In this document: positions 1 through 5,551 of the stretch, in pieces
Layout: every line of letters begins with the position of its first letter
Numbering within the stretch: the first letter of the stretch is position 1
Source of the DNA: JAUWCW01 sp030609125 [NCBI: Candidatus Rokuibacteriota bacterium]
GTDB taxonomy: Bacteria > JAUVQV01
Assembly (NCBI GenBank): GCA_030609125.1
Contig: JAUWCW010000152.1
Span: 1-5,596 of the forward strand
Direction of reading: 5' to 3'
Length of the DNA: 5,596 nt
Program-made: the position numbers and the translations under genes
The notes under the pieces: model-generated
Database searches by the model: none
What the model was told of the DNA's origin: nothing
What the model saw: only the letters and a program-made list of their open reading frames with translations

Positions 1-543
1 TACGTCGACCCCCTTGTTCTCGGCATCACCTGCCCCAGGCCGATCCGGTTCATCATGCTCAAGGAGTTCTGGGAAAAGCCCTTCATCGGATGGGTGTGCC
101 GCAAGGCCGGCTGCTTTCCGGTGGACCCTCTCGGACCGGCCACCGGCGCTCTCCGCCAGGCAATGACGGTCCTCCACGGGGGGAATGTCCTCGGCATCTT
201 CCCCGAGGGCGGAAGGTCACCGGACGGCCGCCTGCTTCCCGGCAAGGCCGGAATCGCCCTCCTTGTTCTGAAGACCGGGCTGCCCCTTGTGCCGGCAGCC
301 ATCCTGGGCGCGGACCGGGCCTATTCCAGAGAGATGCTCCTCCCCCGCCCCTACCGCATCACCGTGCGCTACGGCGCGCCACTGACTTTCCCTTCCCCCC
401 CACCCGAGAAGAAGAGGGATTTTCTCGCGCAGACCACTGAAGCAACCATGAGGGCCATCGCCGACCTGTACGCCTCCGCCGCAGACCCGGGGGTTGCCCC
501 CTCCGGCGATGCCGGTGTATACTGTAAAGAGGAGGAAATGTGA
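1..543 (+). CDS. plsC: 1-acyl-sn-glycerol-3-phosphate acyltransferase (PlsC family), 5' partial
   Basis: The frame is open from base 1, so the gene starts before the window; 180 residues are visible. The family transfers an acyl chain to the sn-2 position of lysophosphatidic acid, making phosphatidic acid at the inner membrane. The start YVDPLVLG is the end of the catalytic H(X4)D block: the Asp is residue 3 and the His lies upstream. Other blocks are GCFPVDP (about 37-43), the substrate-binding FPEGGRS (67-73), and LPLVPAAI (94-101). An internal ATG at 55 would remove the catalytic block and is not the true start. The last 20 or so residues, after the hydrophobic IADLYASAA, look non-conserved, and their codons also carry the ribosome-binding site of the next ORF. 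The stop TGA abuts that ORF's ATG, which suggests translational coupling. The family call is firm; exact acyl specificity cannot be read from the sequence. Confidence 0.93.
   Translation, partial: YVDPLVLGITCPRPIRFIMLKEFWEKPFIGWVCRKAGCFPVDPLGPATGALRQAMTVLHGGNVLGIFPEGGRSPDGRLLPGKAGIALLVLKTGLPLVPAAILGADRAYSREMLLPRPYRITVRYGAPLTFPSPPPEKKRDFLAQTTEATMRAIADLYASAADPGVAPSGDAGVYCKEEEM
494..523 (+). promoter_or_regulatory. Possible sigma-70 promoter inside the end of plsC
   Basis: TTGCCC (494-499) and TATACT (518-523) are separated by 18 nt. The -10 matches TATAAT in 5 of 6 positions and sits in a locally AT-rich patch of otherwise GC-rich coding sequence. Initiation would fall near 530, almost on the AGGAGG of the small ORF, so the leader would be unusually short. 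The -35 is weak. The promoter may be coincidental, but it would allow the small ORF to be expressed separately from plsC. Confidence 0.25.
530..535 (+). promoter_or_regulatory. Strong Shine-Dalgarno for the 19-codon ORF
   Basis: A perfect AGGAGG lies 8 nt before the ATG at 544, which is ideal spacing. It is only 4 nt from the GTG at 540, so it favours 544 as the start. It is a better ribosome-binding site than those of the larger genes here, and it is the main reason to take the tiny ORF seriously. Confidence 0.7.
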
Positions 544-603
544 ATGAAGAAGACTTACATCAGGCCCAGGATAGTCGGCACATCAGGCGTTCATCCCTGC
601 TGA
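544..603 (+). CDS. Putative 19-residue peptide of unknown function
   Basis: The ORF encodes MKKTYIRPRIVGTSGVHPC and ends at TGA. I do not recognise it as a named family. Evidence that it is translated: a perfect AGGAGG at optimal spacing, an ATG directly abutting the plsC stop, and codons that make a sensible basic N-terminus followed by a Gly/Ser turn and a terminal His-Pro-Cys. The pattern Y5-x-x-P8-x-I10 resembles the YxxP leader motif recognised by RRE domains in lasso-peptide and related RiPP precursors. However, there is no obvious core after it and no maturase gene in the window. It could be a small RiPP-like or redox/metal-binding peptide, the start of a longer product if UGA encodes selenocysteine, or a non-functional leader. 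No signal peptide or membrane segment is seen. Existence is moderately supported; function is unknown. Confidence 0.5.
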   Translation: MKKTYIRPRIVGTSGVHPC

Positions 604-610
604 ATAAGCG

Positions 611-632
611 GCGGAAGCGTCAAGTCTTTCGC
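611..632. other. Stem-loop just downstream of the small ORF's UGA
   Basis: GCGGAAG (611-617) pairs with CTTTCGC (626-632) to form a 7-bp stem with one G-U pair and an 8-nt loop, CGTCAAGT. It starts 7 nt after the UGA at 601-603. No T-run follows directly, so it is not a standard terminator by itself. Its position, stem length and a G at the second loop position resemble a bacterial SECIS element, but in the opposite strand the same bases encode the fmdB C-terminus and stop, so chance pairing is possible. Confidence 0.35.
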
Positions 633-928
633 GGGGGTCTCGTCTTGCGGGCCTTTTTCGATGCCTCCGGTGCTTTGGGCTTGGTCTTGTCCCGGGGCTT
701 CTTTTTCCCGCGGGCTTTTTTGTCAGCCTCCAGCCCCGCCTTGCGGTCCTTGCTCGGGTAGTCCGTAACGTACCACCCCTCGCCCTTGAGGATAAAGGCC
801 GAAGCGGAAATCAGCCTCTTCATGGCGCCGCCGCACTCTTCGCATCTCGGTTCCGCCACCGAGGCGCCCTGCAGCAGCAGCTCAATCCGCCGTCCGCATT
901 CCCTGCACTGATACTCGTAAATAGGCAT
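620..928 (-). CDS. FmdB-family zinc-ribbon protein with lysine-rich tail
   Basis: A protein of 102 residues starting MPIYEYQC, the classic opening of the FmdB/CxxC_CxxC regulatory-protein family. The frame stays open 36 codons further upstream, but the ATG at 928 has a GGGAG (938-942) 9 nt away and begins exactly at the conserved family N-terminus. Two CxxC pairs (C8/C11 and C29/C32) would bind one zinc. The family's aromatic segment FILKGEGWYVTDY follows at about 45-57. From about residue 60 to the end the chain is dominated by Lys, Arg, Ala and Pro, a disordered basic tail likely to contact nucleic acid or the ribosome. FmdB was first described as a putative regulator of formamidase and amidase genes, but most members have no proven role. 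The gene is transcribed alone from its own promoter, and its tail is antisense to the region downstream of plsC. Family firm, function open. Confidence 0.9.
   Translation of the reverse strand: MPIYEYQCRECGRRIELLLQGASVAEPRCEECGGAMKRLISASAFILKGEGWYVTDYPSKDRKAGLEADKKARGKKKPRDKTKPKAPEASKKARKTRPPRKT
691..721 (+). terminator. Possible Rho-independent terminator for plsC and the small ORF
   Basis: CCCGGGG-type pairing: CCCG (691-694) with CGGG (711-714) and GGG (695-697) with CCC (707-709), with one bulged G at 710 and a 9-nt loop. One C and then six Ts (716-721) follow. The T-runs here are antisense to fmdB lysine codons, so they arise from coding constraint and may not have been selected as a terminator. 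A weaker hairpin with two G-U pairs (636-653) and five Ts (654-658) lies upstream. Confidence 0.35.
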
Positions 929-952
929 CTGCTCGATCTCCCGCGAGGCGTA

Positions 953-981
953 ACTATACCCAGCCGCCCCGTCAAAATCAA
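953..981 (-). promoter_or_regulatory. Sigma-70 type promoter for the fmdB-family gene
   Basis: Read on the minus strand, TTGATT (976-981) and TATAGT (953-958) are separated by exactly 17 nt. Initiation near 946 would leave a leader of about 18 nt before the ATG at 928, enough to contain the GGGAG ribosome-binding site. This also argues against the longer 138-codon reading, most of whose extension lies upstream of or within the promoter. Confidence 0.6.
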
Positions 982-1024
982 GCTTCCCGCCGCCGCCGGT
1001 CATAACACCCGTCGGACCGCGTTG

Positions 1025-1053
1025 TTGACATGACACGGACTAAGACTGATAAT
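1025..1053 (+). promoter_or_regulatory. Near-consensus sigma-70 promoter for tRNA-Gly
   Basis: A perfect -35 TTGACA (1025-1030), a 17-nt spacer and a -10 GATAAT (1048-1053; 5 of 6 matches). Initiation near 1060 gives a 5' leader of about 28 nt before the mature tRNA, to be removed by RNase P. The bases after the -10, GTGCGCTCGC, are GC-rich, as in stringently controlled stable-RNA promoters; growth-rate control is an inference from that. It is the strongest promoter in the window. Confidence 0.75.
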
Positions 1054-1087
1054 GTGCGCTCGCTGACTCTACATTGCAATTTCGAGC

Positions 1088-1163
1088 GCGGGCATAGCTC
1101 AGTTGGTAGAGTACAAGCTTCCCAAGCTTGGTGTCGCGGGTTCGAATCCCGTTGCCCGCTCCA
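1088..1163 (+). tRNA. tRNA-Gly, anticodon CCC
   Basis: A full cloverleaf can be folded by eye. The acceptor stem GCGGGCA/TGCCCGC is perfect, and the D arm is GCTC/GAGT with AGTTGGTA in the loop. The anticodon arm is CAAGC/GCTTG with loop TTCCCAA, giving anticodon CCC, which reads GGG. The variable loop is GTGTC, and the T arm is GCGGG/CCCGT with loop TTCGAAT. The discriminator base is T (U73), as expected for bacterial tRNA-Gly, and the CCA end is encoded at 1161-1163. G-U pairs close the D and T stems. Nothing resembling a terminator follows; the ribosome-binding site of the next gene starts within about 8 nt. Confidence 0.97.
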
Positions 1164-1184
1164 AGTCAGAAAGGGTTGAATCCG

Positions 1185-2018
1185 TTGCTCGATCCCTTAT
1201 CCGCACGATGTGACCTGCACGTGCACTCCCGCTTCTCCGACGGCACTCTCAGCCCGGCGGAACTCGTCGCTCTCGCCGCCGAGAGGGGGCTCCACGCCCT
1301 TTCGATTACGGATCACGACACCATCGCCGGCCTCGAAGAGGCCCGCGAAGCATGCCGGGGAGCGGGCATTCTCTTCATTCCCGGTGTCGAGCTCAGCGTC
1401 GGCTACGGCAACGGGGAAATACACATACTGGGCTACGGCATCGACACGAGGAGCAAGGTCCTCCGGGACACCCTCGATCGCCTGGCGGCGGAACGTGAAG
1501 AGCGGATGGTGAAGATGGTGAAGCGCCTGCGCAGCAGCGGGATTCCGGCCGTCTTCGAGGACGTCAGGGCCCTGGCGGGAGGGAATATCCTCAGCCGCCT
1601 GCACCTTGCCACGTATCTTGCCGAGAACGAATTCGCCGCTTCCCGGGACGACGCCTTCCTGAAATTCATCGGTAACGGGAGGCCCGCCTTCGTTCGCCGC
1701 CGCCTCCTGACCCTCAAGGACTCCATTGATCTCATCGTCGGGACCGGCGGTTTCCCTGTTCTCGCCCACCCGGCCCTCACCAGACGAGACGACCTGATCG
1801 AGTACCTGGTGCGGCTTGGCATCCGCGGCATTGAGGTCTACTACCCGAAGCACTCACCGGGAAATACGGCGAAGTACGAGAAAATCTGCCGGAAGTACGG
1901 CCTGATCGCCACCGGAGGATCGGACTTCCACGGCAACAGCAAGCCCGAAACCCCTCTCGGCGCCGCCCTGACTCCCCCGGACCAGCTCCAGAGAATCCTG
2001 AAGCTCATCCAGCTGTGA
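1185..2018 (+). CDS. PHP-domain metal-dependent phosphoesterase (YciV/RNase AM-like, COG0613 type)
   Basis: 277 residues from a TTG at 1185, chosen because AGAAAGGG ends 9 nt upstream. The longer frame from GTG 1128 runs through the tRNA and is not credible. The start sits nine codons before the first motif, the usual length. PHP metal ligands are visible: D10-L-H12-V-H14, D19, TDHD (42-45), GVE (E69), EIH (H80), the RLH of the helical insert (H140), AHP (H195) and SDFH (D247, H249). These would form a tri-metal site. The closest characterised relatives hydrolyse 3',5'-nucleotide bisphosphates or trim 5' ends of RNA (E. coli YciV/RNase AM); assigning that activity here is inference. It lies 21 nt after tRNA-Gly with no promoter or terminator between them, and its end overlaps the convergent rodA by 14 nt. 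Confidence 0.9.
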   Translation: MLDPLSARCDLHVHSRFSDGTLSPAELVALAAERGLHALSITDHDTIAGLEEAREACRGAGILFIPGVELSVGYGNGEIHILGYGIDTRSKVLRDTLDRLAAEREERMVKMVKRLRSSGIPAVFEDVRALAGGNILSRLHLATYLAENEFAASRDDAFLKFIGNGRPAFVRRRLLTLKDSIDLIVGTGGFPVLAHPALTRRDDLIEYLVRLGIRGIEVYYPKHSPGNTAKYEKICRKYGLIATGGSDFHGNSKPETPLGAALTPPDQLQRILKLIQL

Positions 2019-3159
2019 GGCTCCCGTTCCGGGCGAAAACAAAGCGCCTCATCCGTATGTTCATCAGCATGCCGAGGCCGACAAAGCTGGTGAGAACCGA
2101 CGAGCCGCCGTAACTCATCAGCGGAAGAGGCAGGCCCACCACGGGGAAGATGCCCATCGTCATCCCAATGTTTATCGCAAAGTGCAGAAAAAGGACGGCC
2201 ACCACACCGAGGGCGATGAAGCTCCCGGTCTTGTCCTGGGCCTTGCGGGACGTGTTGAGCCCCCACATCAGGAGGGCGAACATGAGAGAAAGCGTCACCA
2301 GAGAGATGATGAATCCCCCTTCCTCGGCGATAACGGAGAAGATGAAGTCCGTGTGCTGCTGCGGAAGGAAATGCAGCCCGCTCTGCGTCCCCTGGAGGAA
2401 CCCCTTTCCCGCTATGCCCCCGGACCCGATGGCTATCTTTGATTGGCTGATATGATACCCGGCCCCGAGAGGGTCCAGCTCCGGGTTGAAGAGCACCTTC
2501 AGCCTCCGCACCTGGTAATCCCGCAGAAGATTGAGAACGTTGAAAATCTTGAAATAAGCGAGGCCCGCCGTGACGACGGCTGACGCCGCGAACCCCCCTC
2601 CGAGCCAGGCGTAAATGCGGTAGTCCACGCCGGCCACGAAAAGGACGATCACATATATCCCGGCGACAATCATGGCTGTTCCGAGGTCCGGCTGCCGAAG
2701 GATGAGCACAAAGACCACCGACACGACGACGACCGTGGGCAGAACGTCCCTGATGCCAAGCGCCGCCTTCTTTTTCATGGATCCAAGATACCTCGCGAGA
2801 AAGAGTACGAGCGCTATCTTCAGAAACTCCGACGGCTGGATTCTCACTCCTCCCAGTGAAAGCCAGCGCTGCGCTCCCATACCGACCCTTCCGGAAACCT
2901 CGACGGCCACCAGCAGCAGGACACACAGGGCGAGGAAAAGGTATGCGTAGCGGTCGAGAATCCGGTAGTCGACGGCCATGACCACCAGCATGGCCGCAAA
3001 CCCGACGCCGAGGCGCAGGAGGTGATCGAGAAAGACCGGCGAGACCCCTCCTTCCCCCCTGGTGGCGCTGTACATTCCCAGGGCGCCGAGCAGTGCGAGG
3101 GCCATGGTCAGCAGGAGCGTGACCCAGTCAAATTCCTTGATCAGTCTTCGGTCAAGCAT
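2005..3159 (-). CDS. rodA: Peptidoglycan glycosyltransferase RodA (SEDS family)
   Basis: A 384-residue multi-pass inner-membrane protein, normal length for RodA, with roughly ten hydrophobic segments. It polymerises lipid II into glycan strands for lateral wall growth. SEDS landmarks: WLSLGGVRIQPSEFLKI (99-115), RQPDLGTAMI (155-164), the long extracellular loop with LRDYQVRRL (212-220) and GKGFLQGTQSGLHFLPQQHTD (251-271), where D271 matches the catalytic Asp of the family, and VGLPLPLMSYGGSS (341-354), which separates RodA from most FtsW context. The ATG start has a modest AGG 6 nt upstream, in the 21-nt gap after mrdA, so translation probably depends partly on the operon. Last gene of the mre cluster in this window. 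No clear terminator follows; its stop lies inside the 3' end of the convergent PHP gene. Confidence 0.96.
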   Translation of the reverse strand: MLDRRLIKEFDWVTLLLTMALALLGALGMYSATRGEGGVSPVFLDHLLRLGVGFAAMLVVMAVDYRILDRYAYLFLALCVLLLVAVEVSGRVGMGAQRWLSLGGVRIQPSEFLKIALVLFLARYLGSMKKKAALGIRDVLPTVVVVSVVFVLILRQPDLGTAMIVAGIYVIVLFVAGVDYRIYAWLGGGFAASAVVTAGLAYFKIFNVLNLLRDYQVRRLKVLFNPELDPLGAGYHISQSKIAIGSGGIAGKGFLQGTQSGLHFLPQQHTDFIFSVIAEEGGFIISLVTLSLMFALLMWGLNTSRKAQDKTGSFIALGVVAVLFLHFAINIGMTMGIFPVVGLPLPLMSYGGSSVLTSFVGLGMLMNIRMRRFVFARNGSLTAG

Positions 3160-3180
3160 GACGAACCTGAAGCATGGGCA

Positions 3181-5043
3181 TCATTCCCCCCTGCGACCCG
3201 CCAGGGTCTGAAAGAAACCGAGATTCTTCAGATGGAGGAGTATCTCACGGGCGAGAGGGGCGCTGGCCGAACCACCGTGCCCCCCGTGCTCGACGACAAT
3301 CGCCATGGCGACCCGGCCCATGTCCCGAGGCGCGTAGCAGATGAACCAGGCGTGATCCCGATAGCGCAACGGGACCTCTTCCAGCTTCGCGCGCTCATCA
3401 CCCCTGGGAAGCCGGACAACCTGTGCGGTTCCGGTCTTCCCCGACACGTCAACCCCTTTTACGGCTGCCCTCCTGCCCGTGCCGCGCGGTTCGTTCACCA
3501 CCCCATAGAGAGCGTCCCGGACCCTTCCCAGAGTCCTGGGGCTGATGTCCACCGCCCTGCCCTCGGGAAGCGGCCTTTCCTCGACCTTTCTCCCGTCCGG
3601 ATCCGTCACAGACCTCACCAGCACCGGCGGGTAGACGGTTCCGTTGTTGGCCAGAACCGCCGCCAGCACGGCCATCTGAAGGGGCGTCACCAGGTTGTAC
3701 CCCTGGCCGATGGCGGCCGACAGGGTCTCGCCGGGGTACCAGGGCTCACCCCGGGCCTCCTTCTTCCACTTCCTGCTTGGAACAATGCCGGCCGACTCGC
3801 CGCCCAGGCCCAGGCCGGGGGGTCTGCCCAGACCCAACTCGTGCGCGTAATAGGCGATATTGTCGATACCGACCTTTATTCCAACCTGATAGAAATAGAC
3901 ATCGCACGATTCCACCAGAGCCCGGTGAAGATCGACCTTCCCGTGCCCGCCTCTCTTCCAGCACCGGTATCTCCTCTTTCCGAACCGCAGCGATCCGCTG
4001 CAGTTGAAGGAGGTCTTTTCGTCGATGACCCCCTTCTCGAGAGCCGCCACGGCAGTGACGATTTTGAAAACCGACCCCGGCGGGTACTGGCCCCGAACGA
4101 TTCTGTTCTGCAGGGGGTGAGACCCGTCCCTCTGCACCGCGGCCCACTCGTTCCGGCTCAGTCCCCTGACGAACCGGTTGGGATCGAGTGACGGGCTGCC
4201 GGCAGCGGCAAGGATCTCGCCGGTGCCCGGATCGAGCACCACCACGGCTCCCATCTTGTCTCTCAGCGTATCTTCCACCACCTGCTGGAGCGCCAGGTCG
4301 ATGGTGAGCTTCACGTCGTTTCCGGGTCGGGGCTCTTTCATCGCCAGCACCCGTATCTCCCTGCCCAGCGAGTCGACCTCCATCTGGAGAGACCCTTCAA
4401 CTCCCTTCAGCTGCCCGTCCAGGACCTTCTCCACCCCCTCCTTCCCAATAGAGTCTCCTGCCCGGTAGCCATCCCCGGCTTCCAACTCAGCCTGGCTTAC
4501 CTGCCCCACGTGCCCCAGAAGGTGTGCCGCCAGCGTTCCGAAGGGATAGTATCTCCGGGGCTCGACCCCGATCTGCACCCCTGGCCACTCGTACTTTGAC
4601 GCCTCCAGCACCGCCACCTGCCGGCGGCTGGCATCCTCCATGATTCGAACGGGCTCGAAGGAGCGGTAGGGTCTGGCGCGGTGGACCCGTTCCATGACCA
4701 CCGCCTCTTCCACGCCCAGCACTTCGCTGAGCATGGAGACCGTGCCGGCCATATCCTTTACGCTTTCCATGATCAGGTTCACGGAGAAACTGGGCCGGTT
4801 CGTCACGAGGACATTGCCGTACCTGTCGAATATCTTCCCCCGCGGAGCACGGACCCTGGCCACGGATACCCGGTTTTCCTCGGAGAGCATCCTGAACGAA
4901 GGTCCCCGCACCACCTGTAGGTAATAGAGGCGGGCCACGAGGACCAGGAAAACCGCGGTTATGGCGAGGGCGAAGACGGCCAGTCGCCGTGCGAAGTACC
5001 GGCGCCCGGGGCGGTCCGGGCTCTCATAGACGTCACTGCGCAA
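3181..5043 (-). CDS. mrdA: Penicillin-binding protein 2, elongasome transpeptidase
   Basis: 620 residues, the usual size for PBP2. This class B transpeptidase cross-links peptidoglycan as the partner of RodA. In order: a short basic cytoplasmic end, a single membrane anchor (about 21-43), the N-terminal pedestal with RGKIFDRYGN (68-77), and the transpeptidase domain from about 265. Active-site motifs are SVFK (S324 nucleophile, K327), SCD (379-381) and KTGT (536-539). C348, C361, H367 and C380 fall where E. coli PBP2 has a structural zinc site. The start is a TTG at 5043 with GGGAG (5051-5055) 7 nt upstream; no nearby in-frame ATG exists. The start overlaps the mreD end by 11 nt, and rodA follows after 21 nt, so the three are very probably co-transcribed. 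All catalytic residues are intact. Confidence 0.96.
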   Translation of the reverse strand: MRSDVYESPDRPGRRYFARRLAVFALAITAVFLVLVARLYYLQVVRGPSFRMLSEENRVSVARVRAPRGKIFDRYGNVLVTNRPSFSVNLIMESVKDMAGTVSMLSEVLGVEEAVVMERVHRARPYRSFEPVRIMEDASRRQVAVLEASKYEWPGVQIGVEPRRYYPFGTLAAHLLGHVGQVSQAELEAGDGYRAGDSIGKEGVEKVLDGQLKGVEGSLQMEVDSLGREIRVLAMKEPRPGNDVKLTIDLALQQVVEDTLRDKMGAVVVLDPGTGEILAAAGSPSLDPNRFVRGLSRNEWAAVQRDGSHPLQNRIVRGQYPPGSVFKIVTAVAALEKGVIDEKTSFNCSGSLRFGKRRYRCWKRGGHGKVDLHRALVESCDVYFYQVGIKVGIDNIAYYAHELGLGRPPGLGLGGESAGIVPSRKWKKEARGEPWYPGETLSAAIGQGYNLVTPLQMAVLAAVLANNGTVYPPVLVRSVTDPDGRKVEERPLPEGRAVDISPRTLGRVRDALYGVVNEPRGTGRRAAVKGVDVSGKTGTAQVVRLPRGDERAKLEEVPLRYRDHAWFICYAPRDMGRVAMAIVVEHGGHGGSASAPLAREILLHLKNLGFFQTLAGRRGE

Positions 5044-5551
5044 ATCTCGACTCCCGTCGGCGCAGTTCGGCAGCCACCGTCCCCACCGCCCTCTCGGCGA
5101 GGATCACAAGAGGCATGACGAGGGAGTTGTACGCCGAGAGAGGGACGACCACCTGCGAAAATGTCCAGAGAGCGCTCTTCGCCGGCTGGTAGGCATAGAG
5201 AAGGATGGAGAGCACCGCTCCCTCCGCCAGGGAGGCGAAAAGCGTAACCACCGTCTGGGTGTTGGGATTGGCGAAGTCGAGCTTGTCCCTCATCAGCCCC
5301 ACGACGAATCCCGTCACGGGCTTGGAGAAAAGATTGAACCCTATGATCCCTCCCGAAAGGGCGTCCTGCACCGCTCCGGCCGCTAGCGCCCAGGCAAGGG
5401 CGCTCCCCCCTCCCCTGCGCATCGCGACGAGTATCACGGAGATGAGAAAGAGGTCCGGCTTCACATGGTAGATTTCGAAAGACGGCGCCGCGACGGTCTG
5501 CGCAACGGCGATCCCCGCCAGCCAGCAGCCGTAGACGAGCAGGCTCCTCAC
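5033..5551 (-). CDS. mreD: Rod shape-determining protein MreD
   Basis: 172 residues, about five hydrophobic segments and no soluble domain, typical of this inner-membrane elongasome subunit. MreD binds MreC and influences activation of PBP2/RodA. Supporting motifs are the conserved VKPDL near residue 30, the AGAVQDALSG segment (QD) around 58-67, and NLFSKPVTG after it. Sequence is poorly conserved in the family, so order between mreC and mrdA is the strongest support. The GTG start overlaps the mreC stop as GTGA, but the purine-rich GGGGGAGGA ends right against it, closer than ideal. A CTG three codons in would have better spacing, so the exact start is uncertain. The 3' end overlaps mrdA by 11 nt. 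Confidence 0.9.
   Translation of the reverse strand: MRSLLVYGCWLAGIAVAQTVAAPSFEIYHVKPDLFLISVILVAMRRGGGSALAWALAAGAVQDALSGGIIGFNLFSKPVTGFVVGLMRDKLDFANPNTQTVVTLFASLAEGAVLSILLYAYQPAKSALWTFSQVVVPLSAYNSLVMPLVILAERAVGTVAAELRRRESRFAQ

Noticed and set aside
540-761. GTG-initiated 73-codon plus-strand frame overlapping the plsC stop
   Set aside because: The AGGAGG is only 4 nt from its GTG and fits the ATG at 544 better; most of the frame is antisense to fmdB and has low-complexity Phe/Ser/Arg content.
929-1036. 36-codon N-terminal extension of the fmdB-family protein
   Set aside because: It precedes the conserved MPIYEYQC opening, overlaps the TTGATT/TATAGT promoter, and the ATG at 928 has its own ribosome-binding site.
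1128-1184. Upstream extension of the PHP protein starting at a GTG in the tRNA
   Set aside because: It would be translated from the anticodon and T arms of tRNA-Gly; the TTG at 1185 has a well-spaced ribosome-binding site.
2022-2040. CCCG-TTC-CGGG hairpin after the PHP stop as a terminator
   Set aside because: The stem is only 4 bp with a 3-nt loop and no T-run on either strand; it lies inside rodA codons.
1841-2926. Long minus-strand frame of 361 codons inside rodA
   Set aside because: Rich in Arg, Gly, Ser and His with no family resemblance; it is an off-frame shadow of rodA in GC-rich DNA and runs on into the PHP gene.
3022-4191. Plus-strand frame of 389 codons opposite rodA and mrdA
   Set aside because: Antisense to two intact, recognised genes, Pro/Arg/His-rich, no ribosome-binding site or motif; a GC-driven shadow frame.
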